Below, piece by piece: positions 27,407-35,425 of a stretch of 64,000 nt of DNA. Source of the stretch: an uncultured bacterium. GTDB lineage: Bacteria > Bacteroidota > Bacteroidia > Bacteroidales > Rikenellaceae. How positions within the stretch are numbered: position 1 is the stretch's first letter; every line of letters starts with the position of its first letter. The notes beneath the pieces were generated by a model, which searched no databases, had not been told where the DNA came from, and saw only the letters and a list, made by a program, of their open reading frames with translations. Where the stretch lies: NCBI GenBank assembly GCA_905214725.1, contig CAJMNH010000004.1, positions 124,001 to 188,000 of the forward strand, written 5' to 3'. The position numbers were made by a program, and so were the translations under genes.

Positions 27407-29089
27407 CTACGCATCCGCCGTAGCGCTTTCGAGTTTCTTCATAATCGAGAAGATGAACGCGGCAGACAGCAGACAGCAAACGATCAGTACGCTCCATACG
27501 GCCCACAACGGCATCGACGAACCCCACAAATAGCCGATCAACGCCGTAGCGTAGTTACCGATGGCCGTCGCTGCGAACCAGCAGCCCATCATCGCGCCCT
27601 TGTACTTGGGAGGCGCCACCTTCGAGACGAACGAAATACCCATCGGTGAGAGAAGCAGCTCGGCAAAGGTCAGCACGAGATAGGTCGAGATCAGCCAATT
27701 CTGCGAAACGAGCACGTCGCTCGCGCCGACGACTTTCAGCTGCGCGGGCGACATCAGCCCCACCGATCCGAGCGCCAAAATCAGAAAACCGCACGCGGCC
27801 ACCAACATACCCATGCCGATCTTACGCGGCGCCGAAGGCTCCTTGCCTTTACGTCCCAACCAGCCGAACAACGCCATCGACACGGGAGTCAGCGCCACGA
27901 CGAAGAAAGGATTGAACTGTTGGAACAACTGCGGTTCGATCTTCACCACAGCCGCCGTCTGCGTATATTTGTAATACAATCCTCCGAGCACGGCCGCTAC
28001 GATTGCACCGCAAATCGCCCTGCCCTTTCCCGTCTCCGACTGGAACAGTCCGAACAGCGCATAGACGCCGACGGCCATCAACACGAGATTGAAGATATCG
28101 AAGCCCATGCGGGTGATGCCCGTCGCATCCGACGTCGTATAATCGCGGGCGAAATAGGTCATCGTCGAACCGTTCTGATGGAATGCCATCCAGAAGAAGA
28201 TCACCACCGCAAAGACAAGCATCAGCGCCGTGATGCGCGAGCGGGTCTGCTGCGGCGTCAACTCCTTGACGTCATGCTGCACGGCCGCCTGCTGCTTGGC
28301 ATTGTAGTCGGCGTGCTTGTAGGTCGAACGGAACAGTACATAAATCAGATAGGAGACGATCAACGAGAAGCATGCTACGCCGAAACCGTAGTTATAAGCC
28401 GTCGAAAGTTTCTCGACGTAAAGCTGCGAGAAAGCCGTAAGATCGGTTACGTGCTGACCGCCTACGACAGCCAGTTCCTGCAATTTCGAGAGCGCTTCGG
28501 CGCTCATTCCTGCGGCGTTGTCGAGATATTGATGCGCCAGCGCGGGAATCGAACCGTTGTACGTAAGGCCGCTTTGGCCGAGGAAGTAATTGGTCACCTT
28601 CGTCGCGGCCGTAGGCGCGAACATTGCGCCGATATTGATAGCCATGTAGAAGAGCGAAAAGGCCGAGTCGCGTTTGGACTGGAATTCGGGCGCGTCGTAA
28701 AGATTACCGACCATCACCTGCAGGTTGCCCTTGAAAAGGCCCGTGCCGCAGGCGATCAAGAAGAGCGCGCCGAACATCATCGCCTTGGCTCCTACACCCG
28801 TACCCGACGGTACGGCCAACAGCAGATAGCCGAAGAACATGACGAAGATACCCAGCGTGACGGTCTTGCCGAAGCCCAGCCAACGGTCGGCGATAATACC
28901 GCCGAACAGAGGCATAAAATAGACCATTGCGAGGAAGATGCCGTAGATGTTCGATGTCACGGCCTCCGTGAAACCGAATTTGGCCTGCAAAAAGAGGGTG
29001 AAAATCGCCAGCATGGTGTAGTAACCGAATCGTTCGCCGGTATTGGCCAGCGCCAGCGCATACAAACCTTTGGGTTGTTCTTTGAACAT
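27407..29089 (-). CDS. Peptide MFS transporter (POT/PTR family)
   Basis: A 560-residue inner-membrane transporter of the proton-coupled oligopeptide family, which imports di- and tripeptides. It has the hydrophobic pattern of 12 or more helices, and the N-terminal ANTGERFGYY segment corresponds to the ExxERFxYY motif of helix 1. Here the first Glu of that motif is Asn (NTGER), as I recall for Bacteroidota relatives. Loop motif GGIIADRWLGFGKTV (between helices 2 and 3) also fits. A soluble stretch between about 180 and 220 separates helices. It is a single-gene unit with its own -7 box and terminator. Confidence 0.92.
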   Translation of the reverse strand: MFKEQPKGLYALALANTGERFGYYTMLAIFTLFLQAKFGFTEAVTSNIYGIFLAMVYFMPLFGGIIADRWLGFGKTVTLGIFVMFFGYLLLAVPSGTGVGAKAMMFGALFLIACGTGLFKGNLQVMVGNLYDAPEFQSKRDSAFSLFYMAINIGAMFAPTAATKVTNYFLGQSGLTYNGSIPALAHQYLDNAAGMSAEALSKLQELAVVGGQHVTDLTAFSQLYVEKLSTAYNYGFGVACFSLIVSYLIYVLFRSTYKHADYNAKQQAAVQHDVKELTPQQTRSRITALMLVFAVVIFFWMAFHQNGSTMTYFARDYTTSDATGITRMGFDIFNLVLMAVGVYALFGLFQSETGKGRAICGAIVAAVLGGLYYKYTQTAAVVKIEPQLFQQFNPFFVVALTPVSMALFGWLGRKGKEPSAPRKIGMGMLVAACGFLILALGSVGLMSPAQLKVVGASDVLVSQNWLISTYLVLTFAELLLSPMGISFVSKVAPPKYKGAMMGCWFAATAIGNYATALIGYLWGSSMPLWAVWSVLIVCCLLSAAFIFSIMKKLESATADA

Positions 29090-29141
29090 AGAGAGAACTT
29101 ATTTGGGGTTAGTTAGAATTCCTCCGAAAATTCATTGAGGA

Positions 29142-29149
29142 CAAATATA
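29142..29149 (-). promoter_or_regulatory. -7 box of the POT transporter gene
   Basis: TATATTTG on the minus strand, 52 bases before the ATG at 29089. No convincing -33 element. Confidence 0.55.
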
Positions 29150-29489
29150 GCGAAAAAATCGGAAAGATGACCCGCCGATTGCAAAAAAGCCCCGACCGCC
29201 GTCCGAATCACAAACGGCCTCATTACGATAACTACTACATCGACGGGGATTTTCACCCGCTCGGAACTGCCGCACACAATGGTCACGGCGGGAGGTTCAA
29301 TTTCAGTTACATCTTATAACTTTAAATATAAAACGAAAGCAGGAACGCTTTTCGACTTTTTAACGGATAATCCGCACTTTTTAAACATTTTGCAGCCGTT
29401 TTATAGCATGAATTAGTAACTGATTCTCAAAAGGATGAAGTAACTTAATAGATGGCATATGCCACAAAACCCTCAAATTATTATTGTTT
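29150..29489. other. AT-rich intergenic gap before the orphan gene
   Basis: This 340-base stretch holds no gene that I can support. It is more AT-rich than its surroundings, mainly from about 29310 on. Just before the orphan gene it contains a 12-base palindrome, TGGCATATGCCA (29453-29464). I see no repeat ends, integrase or tRNA scar. Confidence 0.5.
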
Positions 29490-29843
29490 ATGAGCTATTT
29501 TAATGGTTATCAACGCTTACGCGTTAAGGCGATCCAACAATTCGACGCCATTTTCTATGAGAAGGGCAATTTGCGCCGCTGTCATTATCGGATTTGGCAC
29601 GATCTCGCGCAGCACATCTGGGGTATCTCTTACAAAAGTTATCTCAACACCCTGCGCAAGGATACGAGCGACATTCCTAACATGCCGTCTCGGGCCGTAG
29701 AGGCCGTGCACAAGTTGACCACGCAACTGCTGCGCGACGAACCGGAGTGGAAGCGTAAAACGTATATTCACAGGAAAAAACAATCCGAAGGCACTACGGA
29801 AAATGAACAGGCGTGCAATCCGCCCGACACACCAAAACACTGA
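29490..29843 (+). CDS. Hypothetical orphan protein
   Basis: A 117-residue protein that I cannot assign. It is basic and rich in aromatic residues, with no signal peptide or membrane helix. The N-terminal half (YQRLRVKAIQQFDAIFYEKG, then RRCHYRIWHDLAQHIWGISY) looks like a compact helical domain. The C-terminal 25 residues are polar and probably disordered. The true start is the ATG at 29490; an in-frame TTG two codons earlier is unlikely. It stands alone in an AT-rich gap, with a good terminator after it. Composition and isolation suggest acquired DNA, but no mobility gene is visible. Confidence 0.6.
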   Translation: MSYFNGYQRLRVKAIQQFDAIFYEKGNLRRCHYRIWHDLAQHIWGISYKSYLNTLRKDTSDIPNMPSRAVEAVHKLTTQLLRDEPEWKRKTYIHRKKQSEGTTENEQACNPPDTPKH

Positions 29844-29867
29844 AAATTAATATCCTGCAAGCCGCGC

Positions 29868-29900
29868 ATAGCTCCGGTATTAAAAGCCGGAGCTATTTTA
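29868..29900 (+). terminator. Terminator of the orphan gene
   Basis: A perfect 10-bp stem (ATAGCTCCGG with CCGGAGCTAT) with a 9-base loop and TTTTA tail, 25 bases after the stop. Confidence 0.85.
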
Positions 29901-30082
29901 TCCATCTTTCAGGCCAGCAAAATCCGGCGTGATCGGCAGCAGGATCCGTTCCGTATCCACAAACGCCGGAAAACGGAAAGAGCCGCTCGGCCGAATCGCC
30001 GCGAAAGAGCCGCCCGATGCGCATTATTTCACACAGCGAACAGAATCTTTTGCACGCGAAGGGCAGAAACGCAAAATTTTTG

Positions 30083-30090
30083 TATATTTG
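30083..30090 (+). promoter_or_regulatory. -7 box of the glgB gene
   Basis: TATATTTG lies 35 bases before the ATG at 30125. No -33 match at the expected spacing. Confidence 0.5.
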
Positions 30091-30124
30091 GAAGAACAAC
30101 CGTATCCGCTAATACGTCGCACCT

Positions 30125-32155
30125 ATGGAAAATACACACCGTCTGAAAATGGTCGAACGCGACGAGTGGCTCCGTCCCGTCGAACAGCAACTTCTGGCCC
30201 GCCACGAAGCCTATGAAAAACGACTCGGCGAGATATGCAGCGGGAGCGGTTCGCTCGTCGACTACGCCAACGGCTACCGTTATTTCGGCTGGCAGTACGA
30301 TCCGACACTCGAAGGATGGTGGTTCCGCGAATGGCTGCCGGGCGCTTACGACGTCTATCTTTTCGGCGACTTCAATAACTGGCAGCGTACCGAACTGCGG
30401 CTCGACAAGGACGCCCAAGGGGTATGGAGCATTTTCCTGCCCGACGCCATGTACGGTCTGCGCCTCAAGCACGGATCGCTCTACAAAATCCACGTCCACG
30501 GCCGCAACGGCTGGCTCGACCGCATCCCCGCCTATGCCACGCGGGTCGTACAGGACGAGCGGACGAAGAATTTCACGGCGCAGTTCTGGATTCCGCGCCC
30601 CTTCGACTGGTCGGACGACTCGTTCGACATCGCCCGCAACAAGGAATTGCTCATTTACGAGGCTCACGTAGGCATGGCGCAGGAGCGGCCGGGAGTGGGG
30701 ACTTACCGTGAATTCACCGACAACATCCTGCCAATCATCAAACGCGACGGTTACAACACCATTCAGCTGATGGCCATCGCCGAGCATCCCTACTACGGTT
30801 CATTCGGCTATCACGTATCGAGTCTCTTCGCGCCGTCGTCGCGCTTCGGTACGCCCGAAGAACTTAAAGAACTGATTCGTCGCGCGCACGGGCTGGGACT
30901 GGCGGTAGTGATGGACCTCGTCCACTCGCACTATGTCAAGAACCTCAACGAAGGAATCAACGAGCTGGACGGCACCGACCACCTCTACTCGCTCGCAGGC
31001 CCCGCCGGCGACCAACCCCACTGGGATTCGAAGCTATTCGACTACGGCAAACCGCAGGTGGAACATTTCCTGTTGTCGAACATCAAATATTGGCTCGAAG
31101 AATTTCATTTCGACGGATTCCGCTTCGACGGCGTAACGTCGATGCTCTACCACCATCACGGCTACGTCACCTTCGACTGCCGCGACCGCTATTTCGACAA
31201 GGGCGTAAACGAAGGAGCCGTCACCTACCTCTCGCTGGCCAACCGACTCGTCCATGACCTGCGCCCTTCGGGCGTCACGATTGCCGAGGACGTAAGCGGT
31301 ATGCCGGGCGTCTGCATCCCGCAGTCGGAAGGCGGCGTCGGTTTCGACTACCGGCTCGGAATGGCTATTCCCGATTTTTGGATCAAACTGCTCAAGGAGA
31401 TTCCCGACGAGCAGTGGAACATCCACGAAATGTGGTCGGTGATGACCGGACGTCTGCCCGGCGTTAAGACCGTCGCCTATGCCGAGTCGCACGATCAAGC
31501 GCTCGTGGGCGACAAGACGATCGCCTTTCGACTGATGGACAAGGAGATGTACGACCATATGGACCGCGCATCGGAGAACCTCACGATCGACCGCGGCATG
31601 GCGCTGCACAAAATGATCCGTCTGATGACCATTTCAACCGGCGGCGATGCCTATCTAAATTTTATGGGCAACGAATTCGGCCATCCCGAATGGATCGACT
31701 TTCCGCGCGAAGGCAACGGGTGGAGCTACGCCCACGCGCGACGGCAGTGGTCGCTCTCGGAAAACGAATTGCTGCGCTACGCATGGCTGGGCGACTTCGA
31801 CAAGGCGATGCTCCGGCTGGTCAAAAAATATCGTGTCCTGCGCGACGGCTATCCCTACAATTTGCAGATGGACGACCGGAACCAGACGACTGTCTTCTCG
31901 CACGGCCCGCTCGTCTTCGTCTTCAACTGGCATCCTTCGGCGTCGATCCCCGACTATGTCTGCCGCGTTCGGAAAGCAGGATGTTACGAACTGATCTTCT
32001 CGACCGACGAACGGCGTTTCGGCGGCACGGAGCGCGCCCGCCTCGGCGGCGAACATTTCTCTTCGCCCGTCGATAACGGCGACGGCACGACGGCGCCTGC
32101 AATCCGCATCTACAACACCTCGCGCACGGCGGCGGTATTTCTGCTTAAAGAGTAA
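30125..32155 (+). CDS. glgB: 1,4-alpha-glucan branching enzyme, eukaryotic-like type (GH13)
   Basis: The enzyme cuts alpha-1,4 chains of glycogen and rejoins them as alpha-1,6 branches. The 676-residue protein has an N-terminal CBM48-like domain (WWFREWLPGAYDVYLFGDFN) and a GH13 barrel. The nucleophile region is FDGFRFDGVTSMLYHHHG (about Asp335), the acid/base region IAEDVSGMPG (about Glu388) and the third acid AYAESHDQALVG (about Asp457). The TSMLYHHHG and EDVSGMPG wording is that of animal and plant branching enzymes rather than E. coli GlgB. No glgA, glgC or glgP is adjacent, so it is regulated as a single gene. Confidence 0.96.
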   Translation: MENTHRLKMVERDEWLRPVEQQLLARHEAYEKRLGEICSGSGSLVDYANGYRYFGWQYDPTLEGWWFREWLPGAYDVYLFGDFNNWQRTELRLDKDAQGVWSIFLPDAMYGLRLKHGSLYKIHVHGRNGWLDRIPAYATRVVQDERTKNFTAQFWIPRPFDWSDDSFDIARNKELLIYEAHVGMAQERPGVGTYREFTDNILPIIKRDGYNTIQLMAIAEHPYYGSFGYHVSSLFAPSSRFGTPEELKELIRRAHGLGLAVVMDLVHSHYVKNLNEGINELDGTDHLYSLAGPAGDQPHWDSKLFDYGKPQVEHFLLSNIKYWLEEFHFDGFRFDGVTSMLYHHHGYVTFDCRDRYFDKGVNEGAVTYLSLANRLVHDLRPSGVTIAEDVSGMPGVCIPQSEGGVGFDYRLGMAIPDFWIKLLKEIPDEQWNIHEMWSVMTGRLPGVKTVAYAESHDQALVGDKTIAFRLMDKEMYDHMDRASENLTIDRGMALHKMIRLMTISTGGDAYLNFMGNEFGHPEWIDFPREGNGWSYAHARRQWSLSENELLRYAWLGDFDKAMLRLVKKYRVLRDGYPYNLQMDDRNQTTVFSHGPLVFVFNWHPSASIPDYVCRVRKAGCYELIFSTDERRFGGTERARLGGEHFSSPVDNGDGTTAPAIRIYNTSRTAAVFLLKE

Positions 32156-32156
32156 A

Positions 32157-32197
32157 GTACAGTCGTGCGGAGCTTTAAAAGCTCCGCACGACTGTAC
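32157..32197. terminator. Long hairpin between convergent glgB and DUF5131 genes
   Basis: A near-perfect 20-bp inverted repeat (left arm GTACAGTCGTGCGGAGCTTT, right arm its reverse complement) starting 2 bases after the glgB stop. It can end transcription from both sides. Confidence 0.8.
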
Positions 32198-32206
32198 GAT
32201 CTGGTT

Positions 32207-32935
32207 TCAGGACTTTTGCACCTCGAAATCGAGTCCCGCCTTGCGGGCCTGCGAATGCTGGAATTGCCGCCGGACGCGGTATATCTTACCCTCCTTGCGA
32301 AACCGCGCTCCGGTCTGCCGGAATCGAAATTCGACGCCCGCTTCGACGCACTGCCGCCGCAGATCGAGCACCCAGTCGCAGTCGCAGACGCGCGCCTCAT
32401 TACCCGACTCCCCGCCGCACCACACCGAATCGATCCGCCCCGTCGCAAGATAGCGGCTCAGATCGAGGCGTTCGAGCAGCGGCTCGCAGATCACCTCCCG
32501 CCACCGCAGCGGCAACGAGAGATAGATCGGCAACCGGTAATCGGCGCGATCCTGCGTTTCGCAGGTGCAGCACAATACCACGTGCGGCCATCCGTCGCCC
32601 CAGTCCGCGGGCAGGCAGGCCGCCACACGGTCGATACGTTTGGTAATGATCAGAAACGTGCAGTCGCTCCGTTCGCGGATCATCGTCCAAGCCTCGTCGC
32701 GCCACGCGTCGGCCTCCTCGACGAAAAAATCGGAGGTGAAGCAGGTGTAGATCGTCTCGCCGGGAGGAATTTTGTAACGACCCGTGCGATCGCGCCGCAC
32801 GGGCAGGTTGAAAGCCGCGGTTCTACGCACCTGTGAAGCGTCCTGCTCCCACTGCGCATCCTGACGGTAGACATAACAGTGACGGCATCCCTCGCTCAGT
32901 TTGCGGCATCCGTGCCACAGATTCCAGCCGGCCAT
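32207..32935 (-). CDS. DUF5131 (Gp37/Gp68) family protein
   Basis: A 242-residue protein of the DUF5131 family, named after phage Gp37/Gp68 proteins and distantly related to radical SAM enzymes. The cysteine motif GCRKLSEGCRHCYVYR (about residues 9-24) likely binds an Fe-S cluster. Further conserved parts are CFTSDFFVEEADAWRDEAW, FLIITKRIDR and WCGGESGNEAR. The reaction is unknown. Despite the phage-derived name there are no phage genes nearby. It is the last gene of the long minus-strand run and ends in the hairpin shared with glgB, 42 bases after the YhcH gene start-side neighbour. Confidence 0.88.
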   Translation of the reverse strand: MAGWNLWHGCRKLSEGCRHCYVYRQDAQWEQDASQVRRTAAFNLPVRRDRTGRYKIPPGETIYTCFTSDFFVEEADAWRDEAWTMIRERSDCTFLIITKRIDRVAACLPADWGDGWPHVVLCCTCETQDRADYRLPIYLSLPLRWREVICEPLLERLDLSRYLATGRIDSVWCGGESGNEARVCDCDWVLDLRRQCVEAGVEFRFRQTGARFRKEGKIYRVRRQFQHSQARKAGLDFEVQKS

Positions 32936-32977
32936 GAGAAAATCGAAATTATACAGAGCACAAAACGCCCCGACTGA

Positions 32978-33427
32978 TCAGATGCGTACCTTGACGATCA
33001 CTTTGCGGATCGTCCCCTCGCCCACCATCGGAGCGTGGGCGTCTTCGGGAAAAAGAAGCGTGAATTGTCCCTGCGTCACTTCATAATAGGTCTGGGGCGC
33101 ATCGTCGAAAAACTGAATGTCCTTCTCCTTGTCGAACGCTCCGAGCGACTGGCGGACACGGTCGCGCTGACTCCAGCCGAAGGCTTCGCGCCGGCCCGTG
33201 ACGAGCACTTGAATGTCGAGGTAACGGTCGTGAATTTCCAGCTTGGCATCGGCAGGCCGTTTCAGATCGACGTCCATCACATTGAGGAAGATATCGTCGC
33301 CGTCGATGGCATGCCGGCCGGCCGGCAGCGCTTTCAGATCGGTGGAGAGAAGATAGTCGAACGCCTTTTCGAGGCGGGGATTGAGGACGTAGTAACGCGC
33401 CCTGTTTTCGAGCGAATCCAGTATCAT
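32978..33427 (-). CDS. YhcH/YjgK/YiaL family protein
   Basis: A 149-residue cupin-like protein of the family formerly called DUF386. In enterobacteria members sit in sialic acid or sugar operons and bind a metal ion, but their reaction is unclear. Signatures are the His/Glu pattern KLEIHDRYLDIQVLVTG (about 62-78) and the C-terminal FPEDAHAPMVGEG (about 126-138) with its metal His. Here no sugar genes are near, so the role may differ. The start codon overlaps the stop of the EEP protein gene (ATGA at 33424-33427), so the two are translationally coupled. Confidence 0.9.
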   Translation of the reverse strand: MILDSLENRARYYVLNPRLEKAFDYLLSTDLKALPAGRHAIDGDDIFLNVMDVDLKRPADAKLEIHDRYLDIQVLVTGRREAFGWSQRDRVRQSLGAFDKEKDIQFFDDAPQTYYEVTQGQFTLLFPEDAHAPMVGEGTIRKVIVKVRI

Positions 33428-34590
33428 TGTCGTTGGGAATTGTATTTCAATCGAACGAAAACGGGATGATGATCCGAGAACTCGACTTGCGGCACCTCAT
33501 AGGAGATCACCTCGAACGCATCGGAGACCAGTACATAGTCGATACGGAACGTATCGTAGAACCCTCTGTAAGTGTGCGAGAAACCTCGTCCCTTCTCACG
33601 GAAAGCGTCCTGCAACCCGCGCGACATGAGACGATAGGTATAGGACAAGGGCGTATCGTTGAAATCGCCGCATACGATACGGGCGTGAGGCGTGGCCGCG
33701 ATCAGTTGCGAAAGCGTGTCGACCTGATGCGAACGCGAAATACTGTTGTAGCGGAACCGTGTAAGGATGCTGTATAGCTTTTCATGACGCGCCGTATCGG
33801 TCAGAAAACGGTAGTTCATCAGGTACTCCCCGTCAGCGGATTTGATATGCGTCGAACGCAGATGGTTGCAGAAGACGCGCACCGTATCGCGGTCGAGCCT
33901 GAGATCGGCCCAGACGGCGGCCGTACGTGTGGTATCGACATCGTTGATACAGTCGACGCAGCCCGAATCGAGGATGCGGAATTTCGAATAGACGGCCAGC
34001 GAGACGCCGTCCGTTCCCTCGCGGTCGCGCGAATAGACCGCCCTGCGATAACCCGGAGCGATCAGCGAATCGAAACGCATCGTCGCGCCCTTCGCCTGAT
34101 CGGAAAACTCCTCTATACACAATATATCGGGATCGTAACGGTTCACGAAAGCCGCCAGAGAATCCACCGTACTCTTGCCGTCGTCGCCGTAAAACATGCG
34201 CACATTATAGGTCATCACTTTCAGCGCCGAACGGTCGTACGTCGGTTCGCCGTAGTGGCGCAGCGTATCCATCTTGTAATAGAGAGAAATTTTCGGTACG
34301 CCGAAAAGCAGCAATACGAGCATCAGAGAGGCATACCCCCACCGCCAGCGAATCACCCAGTAAAGGAAAAGGATGATTCCCGAAACATAGATAACCGGCG
34401 CGACAAGCCCCAGCACGGAGAAGATCCACGACGCATCGGGCGAAACATAGGGAGCCAGATACATGAACAACAACAGCAACGCCACCACGATCGTCACCAC
34501 GGCGAACGCCATGTCGAGCAACCATACGAACAAACCGCGTCGCCGTTTTTCGGAACGGCCGCTGTCGGAATCATATACCCAACGCTCCAT
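33424..34590 (-). CDS. Membrane-anchored endonuclease/exonuclease/phosphatase (EEP) family protein
   Basis: A 388-residue protein with a hydrophobic N-terminal region of about three or four helices (residues 20-110). An EEP domain of the DNase I / sphingomyelinase fold follows. Domain motifs are VMTYNVRMFYGDDG, ILCIEEFSD (metal Glu), CNHLRSTH, ARIVCGDFNDTPLSY (catalytic Asp/Asn) and SDHHPVFVRLKY at the end. The catalytic domain probably lies outside the cytoplasm, but topology is not certain. The substrate (phospholipid, nucleic acid or phosphate ester) cannot be told. It starts 3 bases after the rhomboid stop and overlaps YhcH by 4 bases. Confidence 0.9.
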   Translation of the reverse strand: MERWVYDSDSGRSEKRRRGLFVWLLDMAFAVVTIVVALLLLFMYLAPYVSPDASWIFSVLGLVAPVIYVSGIILFLYWVIRWRWGYASLMLVLLLFGVPKISLYYKMDTLRHYGEPTYDRSALKVMTYNVRMFYGDDGKSTVDSLAAFVNRYDPDILCIEEFSDQAKGATMRFDSLIAPGYRRAVYSRDREGTDGVSLAVYSKFRILDSGCVDCINDVDTTRTAAVWADLRLDRDTVRVFCNHLRSTHIKSADGEYLMNYRFLTDTARHEKLYSILTRFRYNSISRSHQVDTLSQLIAATPHARIVCGDFNDTPLSYTYRLMSRGLQDAFREKGRGFSHTYRGFYDTFRIDYVLVSDAFEVISYEVPQVEFSDHHPVFVRLKYNSQRQ

Positions 34591-34593
34591 AGC

Positions 34594-35214
34594 TTAGAAA
34601 CGGATGATTCCTTTCCGGCGCCAATAGTAGAGCAATCCCAACCCCCACAGCATGCCGCCGATATGCGCGAAATGCGCCACGCCGGGATCGCGCCCCGTCC
34701 AACCCAACAACAATTCGATCGCCGCATAAATGATAACGAACCACTTGGCTTTGAGCGGAATGGGCGGGATGAGCAACATGATGATCGAATTGGGCCACAG
34801 AACGCCGAAGGCGAGCAGCAGTCCCATTACGGCGCCCGATGCGCCCAATAATTGAATACCGAATTCTCCCGTAAGCCCCGCAACGCCCATCTGGACCAGC
34901 GCGGCGCCGACGCCGCAGACCATGTAGTAGATCAGGAAGCGCTTCGAGCCGAGCGCGTACTCCAACGTACGGCCGAACATCCACAGCGCGAACATATTGA
35001 AAAACAGATGCTCCCAACTGGCGTGCAGAAACATATAGGTAATGAACTGGTACGAGTGATAGTAGGGACTCGTAAACCAGTAGAGCACGCCGTACTGCGC
35101 CATCAGATGGTTGATCGAAGGGATGAGATAGACCCCCAGAAAGGCGAGGCAGTTGATGATGATCAGGTTCTTCACCACCGGAGGTGTCGAAAAATAGCTG
35201 CTGTTCATTGTCAT
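34594..35214 (-). CDS. Rhomboid family intramembrane serine protease
   Basis: A 206-residue polytopic membrane protein of the rhomboid family, which cuts substrates inside the membrane. The catalytic Ser is in GASGAVMGLLLAFG (about residues 123-136) and the catalytic His in AHFAHIGGMLWGLG (about 180-193). A WEHLFFNMFALWMFG segment near residue 67 carries the conserved His-Asn helix. Six helices fit the length. Start codons at 35214 and 35208 are both possible. A decayed copy of the promoter-bearing repeat lies upstream, with two -7 boxes on this strand. It heads a tight cluster of three genes. Confidence 0.93.
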   Translation of the reverse strand: MTMNSSYFSTPPVVKNLIIINCLAFLGVYLIPSINHLMAQYGVLYWFTSPYYHSYQFITYMFLHASWEHLFFNMFALWMFGRTLEYALGSKRFLIYYMVCGVGAALVQMGVAGLTGEFGIQLLGASGAVMGLLLAFGVLWPNSIIMLLIPPIPLKAKWFVIIYAAIELLLGWTGRDPGVAHFAHIGGMLWGLGLLYYWRRKGIIRF

Positions 35215-35307
35215 TCGTTTTTAACAGTCGTTTTCTATGCTCGGCATGGGCTGCAAGCGGCCTCTGCTCTCACCTATCGAAAACGTTTCTTTTCACTATA
35301 TGTTTTA

Positions 35308-35398
35308 CAAAGGTAGCAGCCGAGAGCAAAAGCAAGCGAAAAAACTCGTTATGCCGAAACGCCGTCTATCCAAGCAGTGTTTATCTTTCGCAAAGGTA
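35308..35398 (-). repeat. Degenerate copy of the promoter-bearing repeat, upstream of rhomboid
   Basis: On the minus strand this has two -7 boxes, TACCTTTG at 35315-35308 and at 35398-35391, 83 bases apart. Between them lies a decayed form of the 13165-13313 unit (GATAGACGG, TTTCGGCA, TTGCTTTTGCTCTCGGCTGC). The hairpin is no longer intact. Confidence 0.55.
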
Positions 35399-35425
35399 GC
35401 ATTTTTCCTGCAAACAGACATATCC

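Noticed and set aside
32207..32935. Prophage remnant at the DUF5131 gene
   Set aside because: Only the family name is phage-derived. No phage structural, lysis or integration genes are near, and the neighbours are core genes.
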